Positions 22,434 through 34,500 of a stretch of 64,000 nt of DNA are shown one piece after another. Each line of letters opens with the position of its first letter. Position 1 is the stretch's first letter. The notes beneath the pieces were generated by a model. That model was given only the letters and a program-made list of their open reading frames with translations. It was not told where the DNA came from and made no database searches. The stretch comes from Paragyromitra xinjiangensis (Eukaryota > Ascomycota > Pezizomycetes > Pezizales > Discinaceae), in assembly GCA_038503065.1 (NCBI GenBank), contig JBCAMK010000003.1, positions 1 through 64,000 on the forward strand, in the 5' to 3' direction. Both the position numbers and the translations under genes were made by a program.

Positions 22434-24068
22434 TTATTGGGCCGGTGATGATACCGTGGCGGTAGCCTTTTTCCATCTTGTGTAATTCCCAAATAAATTG
22501 TATGTTGCTGCGACTAGAAGCATTAGGATAGCGATGGTCAGGTTCACTTTAAGGTCATTTGCCGCGCCGTTGCCAAAGATTGTCATTAAAATTCCCTACA
22601 CGATAAGTAGCATAAAGTGTACCAATGTCAGCAACAACGGAAACCTACAAATTTGGGCGCGGGATATTTACCCAAATGTGGTGACTGGGTAGCAGATACT
22701 CGATACGATAGAAGTTTGAGGCGAGCTCCATGGGTGAGATGGCTGCGGAAACCTGCGTGATTATTGCTGTGATCATGAAAAACGGTATCCAACGAATTTC
22801 GACGAGGCTACAGGTGCCATCAATTACGTGGAAGTTAATGGATGCGTACAGCCTAGAAGATCGTTGGCTATGATTTCAGGTAACTTTGAAGCTAGAAAGA
22901 TGAATTACCAGATGGATAACCAAGCGAGAAAATATTGACCAGCTCCGAGGTTGCCGCCATCTTTCCAAATAAAAACCCAGCTGGCCCATGAGAGACTGAC
23001 GAGGCAGGGGAAGACGATACTTAGGATTCCACGGAAAATTAGCTGTGTTTAAAGAATTAGTCACATTTTCATAGAGGATATCTGACATTCACTAACATTC
23101 GACTTCAAGGACCAAGTAGCATAAGCCCCGGCACCACCGAGAATTCCGTTTACGGCCATAACGATGAAAAATTGACTCAGTGGCGGGAACACGAACATAA
23201 CCGTGTTCAACAACACACTGGAGCTGAACCCGAACGGGTTAATGTTCACCACCGTATACCCGATCGGCCGCAAGGCTGCTGCCTTGTTCGCATCCGTAGC
23301 GTTGCTTCCTAGGTTTGATATCGTCGTGATCCCATAGGTACGCTGGTAGTTGGCTGCTATTGTTGAAGCTGCTCCTAGCATCGTGGAATAGATGAGCGAG
23401 ATCTCGACCGTGCGGAAGCGGGCTTCATTATAAAGTAGGACCAATGCGGAGTTTGCGTCATAAGAGTTGCTTGAAGAGGAGTTAAGTGCGGTAGTGAGGT
23501 TATCAGAAGCTTTGGGACCTGCAATTATGGCGCCCCAAATTCTGCCGCCTGCACGAACCCTATCGTAGATAGAATCGTACGTTTCGCTCCCTGAGTATTC
23601 TACCAACTCGTATGTTGGCTCCCCTTTAGTGCCACTAAGCAGGCCGACAGTGTCGAGGAGCGATCTCCCGATAACTCCGCCATCAAGATCAACTGCGAGC
23701 ACATGAAGACGGTGAGCGTAATCAGCTTGCTTATACTATAGTTGGTTAGTTCTTGTCAGCTAGATTCACTCCACCGTGGCATTCGAATGGTAGCTCACGA
23801 TTTTGCCAAAGATCCACGAAGAATTTGCCCAGAAGAGCACAAGAAGCATGACAGCGGCTCCAAATATTTTTTTGAAAGCCATGGATCTAGGCACGACTTG
23901 TGCAGCTGGTTTACCGGCCTCAATAGTGTCATTGGTTTGAGTTCGCTCAAGGCTTTTTCGTGGGGCTTCCGTGCTACCATGTAGGATGTGGCCCTGGGCA
24001 TCGGTGGGGTCTGTTCCAGTGATCCTCTGCGTTGAGTGCATACTGTGCATAGAGATTTCGTCGCTCAT
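22434..24068 (-). CDS. SNG1 / DUF3533-like membrane protein, 461 aa, five exons
   Basis: Model join(22434..22595,22672..22852,22910..23042,23097..23735,23799..24068) on the minus strand, with the exon 3/4 junction at 22909; coding length is 1,386 nt. Introns carry GTGAGC, GTTAGT, GTAATT and GTAAAT donors. The N-terminus (MSDEISMHSMHS) is polar; a membrane helix follows near residue 70 (IFGAAVMLLVLFWANSSWIFG). An extracytoplasmic domain begins LHVLAVDLDGGVIGRSLL. Four or five C-terminal membrane helices follow (FPPLSQFFIVMAVNGILGG, FPCLVSLSWASWVFIW, FFMITAIITQV, AILMLLVAATYNLF). This is the layout and motif of the Sng1/DUF3533 family, linked in yeast to nitrosoguanidine resistance. The gene appears complete and intact. 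Confidence 0.85.
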
Positions 24069-25365
24069 GATTGAAGTTGAGATTGAAGATGGGGATTTTT
24101 TCTTTGTGACAGTGGAATCTGGGTTCTTGTAATGGCCGAATAACGCGCAATCCCAAGGGTTCGGCCGACAAGGGTTTAGCTCGGCCGAAATCGGCGTTTC
24201 CAGTTTCCGAAAGAAGTGTCATCTATTCCAGGCTTCTATCAGCCCCCTTCAGATGATTGATCGCTGAGATGAAACTCCTGGAACTGCGGTGGCTATGGCC
24301 CTAGTTAGCGGCGAGAGATTCTTGGGTGAGATAGAATGCTGGAGAGCTAGGTGCTATGGTTGTTGGTAGATCCGCGAGCTGTGGCGCTTCCCTAGAACAG
24401 AGTGTGGCGTTCTATGGACCTAAGCTATTGGCGCCACTCTACTGTTTTTAGTCATCTATCCCATCCTCTTAATCTCCCAATAGACCCTCGTACCAACACA
24501 AATTCCCCCTATCTATACAAAATATACAACAAAGAATTCCAAGGAATGCGTACTCACTGAGGCTGAGTGAGTAGTCTATTTCTTGAAATAATTGTATGCC
24601 TAGTTTTGCAATGCTTTCGTTGTGAAGACCTTCAGAGAGGGTTTCTTGATGAAGCCAGATCTAGATGATGGCTTAGGTGAAGCAGCCCGGTCAAATCTAT
24701 TTATGGTAAGGATATTCACTTGAGGTGCGTATGATAGCTACATGAATAAGAACAAAGTATAGTGGATCGCGCCGAATAACCAAATGGGTTAATATTCAGT
24801 TCTACGGATGAAATTAGCGGATTTATCAGAGAGCTCGGTTTATTATCTAGGTCATGATCGATCACTCGGTATATGCACCAGCTTAGGTATCTGAAACTAG
24901 AGATCGAGGCTTGATTGCTTGACTCCCGACTGTAGTATAGACTCGAGCTTATAGACAGAGCGCGCATAGTAGTAGAAGAAATTCTTCAACCTTCGGGGCA
25001 TCCGATGCCCTTTCCACTAGACCCTACTAGATCTAGAGTCTACTATCGATGTCCGATTAGTAAGCTCGTTTTCAACATAGATTACTAGATACAGCTCTTT
25101 AAGAAGCCTTCCCATATTCTTAGCCATTCCTTGGGTCTTTTCACGAAGGCTTTTGTCTCCTCAAATGGCTATATTGTGTGGCTATGGCTTGTCACTTGTC
25201 ACAATATCGGATTGAACTTAGTTCCCCCAATATATGCGGGACCTTCGTCGAAGGTAATATTTCAAAAGAGTTGTACTTTACATTCTTACCTCCCCGCCGA
25301 TGATTTGTACGCGAGAAGTATAAATAAAATAAAATATTGGTCAAATCTGTAGCTAAGATTTACTC
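24069..25365. other. Stretch without recognised gene
   Basis: It contains the SNG1-like promoter (no clear TATA). A tRNA-like relic lies on the minus strand near 24985-25045: an anticodon-type hairpin GGGCATCGGATGCCC and an A-box-like GGGTCTAGTGG, but no acceptable B box. Nothing else found. Confidence 0.35.
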
Positions 25366-26145
25366 TCACTTCCTATCTCCGCGATCCATCCATCCCTCTC
25401 CACTGTCAGATTTATCCCGAATCTTATCCCCGAGCCCAGTTCGAGTTGTTCTATCTGCGAGACTGGTGTGCCCTAATCCCGGCCCAGTCTTATCCGTTCT
25501 GTCGCCCGGATCCCTCTCTCTCAGCCCCGTTTTCAGTCCACTTTCTTCTCCGAGAGTGGTTTTGTCTCCTCGGCCAGTCTTCTCGCCTTTTCCGCTCTTT
25601 TTCTCTCCTAACAACTTATCCACCGTACCACCAATAATTCCTTCGGAGGTGAATTGTTTCCCCACAAGACCATCTTTGGACAATGGCCCGCCAATCGCAT
25701 TCGGAATTGAGCCTACAGTACCGTCGGCTATTGGAATAAGATAAGCTCATGTCAGTGTATACCATAGGCATTGAGGAATCGGTGGGCTCTATAAGAAGAT
25801 CACTTACGATTAAACTGCTTTCCGACAGCTCCTTCGGAAGTAAATGCCTTGAGTGGGTTCATTCCTCCGTGATGATCCCTCAAGACACCTTGGCTTTTGT
25901 TGAACTATTGCAAACGTCGTTAGAAATCTCTGGCAAGCACTAAATCGACTTGAGGTAGAGCAGCGCTGGTGGCAAACATCATCCGATCTGCGGAGTTTTT
26001 CATCTCTGGGGTCTTCGAATACTCCTTCAGTCAAGTCTTGGGACTTAAGGCCGCCACTGGCACCCTCATCCATTGCAAATTCTGAGCGCTCCCTGGGATT
26101 GGATCTGTCGTCAGATTTAGTAGATCTATTGATGGAGCCGGACAT
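25366..26145 (-). CDS. Hydrophilic repeat protein (fungal family with GKQFTSEG motifs), 208 aa, three exons
   Basis: Model join(25366..25727,25808..25904,25978..26145) on the minus strand, total 627 nt. Introns are 25728-25807 (GTAAGT...CAATAG) and 25905-25977 (GTTTGC...CAATAG, branch CTAAC). The protein starts MSGSINRSTKSDDRSNPRE and has no hydrophobic segment. It contains two copies of a short motif: AFTSEGAVGKQFN, and DGLVGKQFTSEGIIGGTV after GSIPNAIGGPL. It ends in a Lys/Gly/Asp/Arg-rich, probably disordered tail. I recall such G-x-V-G-K-Q-F repeats from uncharacterised fungal proteins that look like stress hydrophilins; no function can be assigned. A TATA-like TATAATAAA lies 90 nt upstream. 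Confidence 0.7.
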
Positions 26146-27057
26146 TGTGATCAGGTGTATTTTGAGATTGCAATTGATGGTTTATGGGTTGATAAGTGTT
26201 TGGAAGCATGAAGCATAAAGGAGAGTGTCTCGATTTATTATAGAGAGGTTTCACAGAAATGAATTCATCCTTCGCGTTAACTATCGTCATCATGACTCCT
26301 TAAAGGTCAATGAAACTTGCGAACTCCGCGGATGATCGAACCACTACTATCTTAGAAGCGTTCATTTATATAGCCCTCGGTATTACCGTAGTTTGCGCCA
26401 TCGCGAGAACTAAACTGATCGGGAGTAAAAGGTATGGCTAGAGGCAAGGCCAGGGTGGGGAGGGGTTAGGGTTAAGTGTCGTCATACAGTTACATGTAGT
26501 TATGAGAGTTACCCAACGCTGCTGTCTACCGACTCGGACACAATGCCTGTTTTGTCAAAACTTATTCGGGTCCCAGGGACCTTTATTCTTGAGGAACGAA
26601 AACAAATGGCACTTATCTGGATGGACTGAGAACAAAGAGAAGGGATTCCAAACCGCAAGATGATTTTTGAGGCATGTAACATTGCATATTCAACTATGAT
26701 GCATGCTACAAGCAAGAGGAGCAGTATTCGGGAAGGTATTCAGACTAAACACAACCTGACCGCGGGGGAACAAATCACACTCTTGACATCTTGGCTACAG
26801 CCACCACGACATTCAGTGGTTGAAGATATGGCATTTGGCTTGTTATTACAGAAGTATATTGTGCAGCGGATAGTTGCCGTGGTAACAATCTACCCTGGAA
26901 TAGGAGGTGGAGTTCAGGTTAGGGTTTGCTCGGTAATCGATAAGCTAGCCTCCAGCGAATATTGAGTCCCTCCACAATTTTAAGTAAACCCTGTTCTTCA
27001 CAGGCCACAGCTGCAGGTCCGTATTCACTCCCCCCTCTCTCACAATAGACATCACTT
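26146..27057. other. Intergenic region upstream of the MFS gene
   Basis: No gene recognised. A 101-codon plus-strand frame at 26660-26965 has no family features. The MFS promoter must lie in the last few hundred bases; no clear TATA. Confidence 0.35.
26234..26242 (-). promoter_or_regulatory. TATA-like element of the hydrophilic-repeat gene
   Basis: TATAATAAA on the minus strand about 90 nt before the ATG at 26145. Confidence 0.4.
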
Positions 27058-28849
27058 ATGTTACGCCTAAGGAAATATCCAACTGGAGCTGCGGTCGCGG
27101 TGATGCTCCTCTACGCCCTCGGAACCTCTCTCCTCACCACTGCACGTCTCCCGTTCCTTGAGCAGTCCGTATGCCGCAGTTACTACCTAGCCCATGATCC
27201 CACGATAATAGATAAAGATGGCAGCGTCCCCGAGATACGGTGCAAGGTGACCGAGATCCAGACAGAGCTTGCACGCTTGGTGGGATGGGCTGGCTTTTTT
27301 ATCGAGTTTCCGGGTACGTCCCGCGTGAACAGCTAGACCAAAGTTGCACCTGGTTAACCAAGCGCTCCTACAGGCTTGCTGTTGACCGTGCCATATGGGC
27401 GGCTCGCTGAAATGATAAACAGGAAGTGGATATTGGTCGTCAATATCGTCAGCCATATTTTTTCGATCTTTTATTTTCTTGGAATATGTGAGTTGGCTAC
27501 GTTCCCCCGTATTCTCTTGGGATCTGCAAGTTTTCGTTCCTCGTTTCGAATTCGTTTACACCCTCTGATGCTTTACGGTCTGTTCCACAGGCTATTTTTA
27601 TAATACGTTCAACATCAAGATGATATGGCTATCCTGTTTCTTTGACATCTTTGGAGGTGGCTTTCCTGTCATGACAACTTTGCTTTACACTTTTATTGCA
27701 GAATCTACAGACCAGACGTCTTTGTAATCCCCCTTCCCCTTCCCTTCCCCTTCCCCCACTTGTGAACATCTTGCTCCTGTGCTTACGGAATGCCCAAACA
27801 GGAGCTCCACCTTTTACAATCTAAGCGCATCGCTCCTAACAATCAGATTTTTTGGGATGACAATAGGTACCTTTTTTCTACAAAGAGGGATGTGGATACC
27901 GTATCAAGCTGGTCTTTTGACTTACGTGCTCGCGATCCCAACACTACTGCTTCTCCCGGATTCCTTACCTGCCACAGATAGTGGAGATATGAGTAGGGTT
28001 GCCCTCTTAGCGCCAGATGCTCTCTTAACGCCAGAAGAACCGAGTGGGGTTGTCCTCTTAACGCCGGAGGCGCCGAGTGGGGTTGCTCTCTTAACACCGG
28101 AGGCACTTAGTCCAGAGATAGCTCCGCAGCTCGCTAAATCCCGCTCTTCATTAAAAGATCGGCTGTCGGTTCAGTTTGATGCGGTCACCACTGAGTATGC
28201 AAACTCGCTACGCATCTTTGCAGACATGTTCGTTCATGATAGGCTTTTTCGGCTATGTTTAGCCATCTTCTTTTTTAACATTATAGGTTTAGGCGTTAGG
28301 ATAGTCCTACAGCAGTGGGCGAGTAAGTTCTTTCACTTGACATTAGCAGAGACGAGTTTCGTGCTCTCGTTCGAGTTGTTTGTCAATGGCCTAGTTTTAA
28401 TCCCTCTCCCTTATCTATCCCGTCGACTTCTTAAGCCGATGCTAGGGTCTACACGGCGGGCAGATCTTTGGGTCGCGAAAGCAAGCCTACTGTTGAACAT
28501 TTCCGGGGCGCTTCTTATCGCCGTTGCGCCCACAAAGGCTTTCTTCATTGTATCTCTCACTATTTATTCGATCGGGGTTGGTTTGTACGAATCTTTAAAG
28601 TCTTTTGCTACCGGCTTCTTTCAGAAGGAAGAGATTACTAGGCTTTATGTTGGGATTTCTCTCGTGGACACAGTTGGAGGATTGATCGCTGCTCCTTTGT
28701 GGAGCGGTATCTTTTCATTCGCACTCTCAACTGACTTCTTGGGACCTGGTTTACCATTTCTGCTATGTAGTTTAAGTTTCCTTTGCGCTTTCATAGCAGT
28801 TATTTTATTAGAAAGACATGTGAAAGCAATCTCGGGCTTAACGCCCTGA
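27058..28849 (+). CDS. Major facilitator superfamily transporter, 516 aa, four exons
   Basis: Model join(27058..27313,27374..27487,27591..27723,27802..28849), total 1,551 nt. Introns: GTACGT...TACAG, GTGAGT...CACAG, GTAATC...AACAG (the last contains a CCCCTTCC-rich tract). The protein starts MLRLRKYPTGAAVAVMLLYA, has about 12 hydrophobic segments and carries an MFS loop 2-3 type motif (VPYGRLAEMINRKWIL). Family layout is of a drug/metabolite H+ antiporter-like MFS protein in the plasma membrane. It converges with the NRPS 1 kb away, so it is the natural candidate exporter of the peptide. The central cytoplasmic loop (encoded about 27989-28115) contains an imperfect tandem repeat (see findings). 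Confidence 0.85.
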
Positions 28850-29844
28850 CAGTTGATGGTAGATCCGGACTGGCCCGGGAGGGGGGGCTTTATCTGTTTT
28901 AGTTACTAGATTCTAGATACACATTAGTTAGACGAATTCATCACGGGGGTTGTATATCAAATAATCTTGGGCATTTTAAAAAGAGGTCAGGGCAGGAACT
29001 TGTGGTATTCCTCTCGAACTTTACCCAGCGCCTAGATGCACTCAGAGAGGTTCATGATATATCACTGTCTTCCCTTTGTTTTTGCTCTGCTTTGGTTTAT
29101 TCATATAGTTATCACTCTCTCCACATCTACTCTACTACACGTGCTAAATTAGGTGAGACATAGAGTCTCACTCGACTTTCTGACTTTCGTTCTTGCTGAA
29201 TTTTTAGGCTACAATCGAGTATTATTCGAGCTTGGGATGCTAGGTGAGATACAAACCAAAGAAGACACTATATATACAGCAGTTCGGCTAATAGAAAGCT
29301 CCCAAAAGCCGGGATCCCAAAGCCCGACTGACTATCAAAGATCTACTAGGGCTGAAATCCCAGCACTATTAAGATGCAATACTAATAGTTTCAACAGCTC
29401 TCTGGGCCCAGCCAACTACCCTCCTCTAAAAGCTTCTCTCTGCTCGGGAGGTTTCACTATTGGCAATAATTCAAAATCGTTCTTGGCCCTATTCTACTTC
29501 TAGAAGGTGCTGCGATGCTTGGCTTTGTCAAAACTATCTCAATCTGCTCTACAGTAAGGCTGTATTAAACTGAGTGAGAAAATCTGCATATTTCTGCCTT
29601 ACAATAAATAATAGCCCTCTTACGACACGAAAGAATAAAGAATAAAAAAATAAAAAAAAGTAAGAATACGATCGCGATTGAGAAGAACGGGAAACAAAAC
29701 AAGAAGAAAAAAACAGGACAAAAAGCGACTAGTACTGCCCCCCCCCGCATTACCGAGTATTCTTATCCAAAGTTCATATTACTTTTAGTGGTTAATATTA
29801 GCTATGTCGTATCAAAACAAGGTTGTGAGAATCTCTGCATACCT
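28850..29844. other. Convergent intergenic region between MFS and NRPS
   Basis: 3' regions of both genes, AT-rich, with an A-rich tract (29640-29720) and a C8 run near 29740. The plus frame 29153-29503 is not credible as a gene. Confidence 0.4.
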
Positions 29845-31557
29845 CTACCCAACCCAAAAAGCCATATTATGCCCTTCCCGCTCAACTGGGGAAACTCGCT
29901 CAAGTTTTCCTGACACTAAAAGGATCTGAAGCCGTAGTGTTGGATAGTCAAAGACATCTTGGATACTGACATGGAGCTGATGTTTGGCACAACAGCCAGC
30001 GAGCTGGGCAGCCTTAATTAAGTCCCCGCCGAGATCAAAGAAATTTGCATCGATATCATGGGTCACAGACTCCCGTTCCGCTGCTGGAACAGCTTCAAGT
30101 AGAGTTTCCTGCCATGCTTCCCTTAAGGTTGACAATATCCGGTAGTTCAGTGTTGTTTCTTTGTTTACTGCGATGGGGTTGCCAGTAGTGTTGGCATACA
30201 CAGGGAGAAGCGGTCGAGAAGCTGTGGTCGTGCAACTGATCTCTCGGTCCGTGTTTTCGAAGATGTCCACGATTTTTGTGCAGAGAGAATCAAGTAACTT
30301 TTTAGCAATCGTAGATGGTAAGATCCAATCATTATACCTTAACCCAATCGTAATATGATCTTCGTATGGTTCCGAGCAAACCCAACAGTCGACCTCATCA
30401 CCCATCCCCGGATAAGAAATCGATCCACTCATTGTCCATTCAAGTTCTCCATCTTCATCGTCACGCTCTGTCGGCTTAGGCAAATTTTGATGTTGTACAA
30501 CACTGCCAAACCGGGTTGTTTTTGGCCATTGTGTGCATTTATCGACGATATCAGCAAACTGTATGGTTTCGTATGGGATCATAGCAGCCTGCTGTGTACG
30601 CAAGTAATGGAGAAGATCGCGGTATCTCCAGTTCTGATCGAGACGTACACGTATTGGAAGGATGTTCATGCATAGCCCTACCAACGCTTCTACACCTTCG
30701 ATGGGTGCATTTCGGCCTGAAGTCAATCCTCCAAAGACGATATCTGATTTTCCGCAGAAGTGTGCGAGAACGAGGGACCAGGCAGCGTTTAAGACCGTTG
30801 AAAATGTTATCCCCCACGGTTTGAATGATGAGATGGATATCTGCCTTTCTTCCCGGCTTTGGAGTAGATGGCGATCCGAAGTTATCGAGCGAGAAACCAA
30901 ATTTGTCATGGTGGAATCATGTAGCATAGTCCGCCAGAAATTTTCTGCATCTTCGTTGTTGGCCCGTAGTGCATAACGAATGAAAATTGAGTAGTTGGGT
31001 CGAGTTGGTAGCGGTTGATGTAGGTATGCGGTACGTATATCATCGAGTATCAGGTTTATACACATGCCATCGTATTGCGCATGCGATAAACCTATAGCTA
31101 ACCGGTGTGATTTTTGATCGAGACTCACAACCCTAAATTTAACCATGGGCTTGCTAAAAGCTACAGGTGGCCCTGCATCTTGGCAAATCAACACAATACG
31201 ATCGAGACCACGATTATCTTGGAGGGATTGAAAATCGATCGTATTATGCTTGAGGACTACTTGAAGCCCACGGCTGCCGTCCATGTGAAATATCGTTCGA
31301 AGTATGGGGTGGTGGTTAATAACTGATTGGCAAGCGTGTCGAAGCTGTCTTAGGTCTAGTTCACCCTTGATGTCTAGGGTAAACCATGAATAGTATGATT
31401 TGTGCCATTTCTGTCCTTCAATTAAACATGAGAGCTGGAGAGCGGTCGCTGGGTATACATCTTGAATTAAACTCTTCTCCATTGAACTTTCTGCGCATAT
31501 CTGATCGAGGAGAGAGCCGTGGTGGTGATTCTGTAGCCCTGGGCCTGATAATAGGGA
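29845..31557 (-). other. NRPS terminal C6-T7 (cyclising-type C, defective carrier)
   Basis: The C6 active motif is SHAQYDG (residues 6468-6474). In fungal terminal cyclising C domains and siderophore NRPS ends the first His is likewise Ser. T7 reads FFDLGGDLI: the attachment serine is leucine, codon TTA at 30019-30021, one base away from TCA. About 57 residues follow to the stop. C6 has no intron in its motif. Confidence 0.8.
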
Positions 31558-34500
31558 AAATGGACGGAGAATTTCCAGATCGTCTGACTTGCGTTCATTT
31601 TGCAGAGCTTCAGACATCTGCCGCAGTTTCGGGGACGCAAAAATATCTGAGACTGTCAGAAAAAGTCCCTCGCGCTTGGCAGCTGCAACAAGTCGAATTG
31701 CAGCTATGGAGTCTCCACCAAGCTCGAAAAATTCATCATCTAGTCCGATCGTCGACGGGTCGCTAAATTCAAGAACTTTTGCCCATAATGCTTGTAGGGT
31801 TTCCTCTGTCTTTGTCGTAGGGAGTAATTTTTCGGTATTGCTCTGGAAGTAGTAACCACGAATTTCATCCTCCGATAGATCTGAGAAAGCTTTTCTAAGG
31901 CGTTTCCTGTCCAATTTTGCTGATTGAGTGATGGGTAAATGAGTGATAGGGATAAATAAGGTAGGGATCATGTATACTGGTAATAAGTCTTTAAGTCGTG
32001 TTGCGATTTCCCGCGAGTAATGTGTAAACTCTTGGAAAGGCGGAGTTGTGAGGAGTTCAGTGAGAGAGGAAGAACTTTCATCAACGGTAAATGCGACAAG
32101 GACTGATCTTTTGCCCTCTGTGAAAAATTCGACGGCAACCTGCAAATCCGGCCGCAACTGACAAATTTTGCTTTCGATCTCCCCTAGTTCGACCCGCTGG
32201 CCATGAATTTTGACTTGCGTGTCTCTTCTTCCGAGATATTGGATAGACCCATCACCGTTAAATCGTGCGAGGTCACCAGTTTTATAGGCCCTTGATCGAT
32301 GGTTCATCCACAAAGGGTTTTCGATAAATACGGCATTTGTTTTTTCCTGGCGATTTAGATAACCCCGGGCTAGTGTAGGCCCTGAGATGACTAACTCTCC
32401 CACACATCCAAGAGGGGCAAGCCGGTCACCGCCGTCCAATTCAAGAATCCATGCACAACCAGTCCTAGGATGTCCGATGTTGTTGGGGCTGGTGCTGAGG
32501 GTAATCGTGTTGTTTACTATCACATTAACACAGGTTTCAGTGGGGCCGTAGTCATTAATCAGGCGAATTCCAACATCGATAGCATTTTTGATGTTATCCT
32601 GGGCCAAACATTCCCCACCCAGTGCCAAGGTCTTAAGACTAGGAACCTGTCTCAGATCAATCAACGAGTGGACTGTGGGTGTCAGAAAAGCCATCTCGAC
32701 TTGGAGTTCGTTCATGATTTCTGTTAGGCGGTTCACCCTGTCGTGCTCGGATGGGATACAAAGGCATCCGCCGTGGGCAAGGGTTGTGAAGATCTCCACT
32801 ATGCTCGTGTCGAATGTTATGTTGGTATATTGCAGAACTCGTGTGCCTTGATTAAAACCAAAAACCTTGCCTTGAGATATCACAGTGGTAGAAAGCGCCG
32901 AGTGCTCCATAACTACTCCTTTGGGATTGCCGGTGCTTCCGGAGGTGAAAAGAACGTAAGCAACGTCTGAAGGGCTTACGATAGGAAGGGCTGGTGGTAT
33001 GAGTCGGATACAACGACCTTCGGAAAGGATGTCATCTACAGATACAATATTTGCATCGGTGATGTTGTTGAAACGCCCCTTAGTGGCTCTAGAAACAAAA
33101 ACGACGTCGGCTTTAACTTCTTGGAGTATGTACCGGATGCGCGCAGAAGGATATGAAGGGTCAAGGGGAATATAAGCTGCCCCAGCCTTCAGGATAGCCA
33201 CCAAAGCAACCACCATGGTACTAGACTTTTCGATGCATATAGGAATTATTGCCCCTGGCGGGATATTCATTTCAAGGATATGGAATGCAACATCTGAGGC
33301 TAGTTGCTCTAGTTCTTGATAGTTGAGGTTTTGATCAGGAGCTTCGATTGCTTGCAATGTAGGAGTTTGACGTGCTTGACGTTCGAGGAGTTCGTGCATA
33401 CAAAGGTTGGAAGCATTAGGGCAATTTTCGTTCCACAACCGCATCATTTCCTGGTCGTATTGGGTTGTTACAACGATGTCATCGATCGTGGACTCATAGT
33501 TGACCGAGAGCGATTCAAGTTGCCCAATGACATTCGAAAAGTGTTTCAGCAACCACCCAACGCGAGACTCGTCAATAGCAGCTGGATCAAAGTATGCCGT
33601 TAAGGTAATACATCCATCGTAGCTCAACCCGCATTCGACAGCTAGTGCGTATTGTTGTTTAAACCAGGTACCATCAATCTGCTCAAGTTGAAGATGATCT
33701 TTCCCGTCGTCTTCGAGTACGGGTTTCGCTGGTGATTCGAGCTAGGGGTTTATGCAAGCTATATTAGTGGCAAGACTCCAAAAAGAGACAGGCTAGTATA
33801 CCTTCTCCTGCGGCCCAAAGAGCTCTTGGGGCTGCTTTCTGGGTTGTATTATCAAGAAGTTTCTGAACTCGCAGCACTTTGTCGAATCTATGAAGCTCTG
33901 TATATGCTGTAAACCAATATGTTCGTATGGTATCATACCCACCGATTGCGAATGAACATCTTTCAAGAACGTTGCAATTGATTCAGTTGGATCAAGAATT
34001 ATCCTAACTGGAACTGCTGTCATAGTAGGCCCGCTAATGCTTTCGATACCTAGAACAGGTGAGTTTCTCCCCGCCAAAGCCATGCCGAAACAAACGTCGT
34101 TGGTGTTTGTGTATCGAGCTAGGGTAATTGCCCAGGCTGCTTTAATTAATGATGCAGTGGTGACCGTATCTGGGAGACTACTCCGCTCCAGCATGATGCT
34201 GGTCTGACTAGTTGCACTTGCATTTATTTTATGGAGAGGTATTTTTTCTGGGAAATCAGTAGCAATAGCTCCTGCAAGTCGGTTCTGCCAGAAAGCTCGT
34301 GCCGCCTCCGGTTCCGAGTGCGATTTAGCAATGAAGCTGATGAAGCGATTGTATGGAGTGTGCTGGGGCGGTGATGCTCTTTTCTCGTATGAAACCTTGA
34401 GGTCTTCAAGTATGAGTGGTAGCGACCAACCATCATAAAGAGCCTAGGAATTTACAAATTAGTAATAAGCCAAGCAGATGCGCTATATGCACTCACGTGA

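Noticed and set aside
24985..25045. tRNA gene on the minus strand
   Set aside because: An anticodon-like hairpin GGGCATCGGATGCCC and a partial A box exist, but there is no acceptable B box or T arm. At most it is a relic.
25337..25744. 135-codon Ser/Pro-rich plus-strand frame
   Set aside because: Antisense of exon 3 of the hydrophilic repeat gene, whose splice structure and motif repeats are convincing.
26660..26965. 101-codon plus-strand frame upstream of the MFS gene
   Set aside because: No domain, no conserved-looking segment, ordinary intergenic composition.
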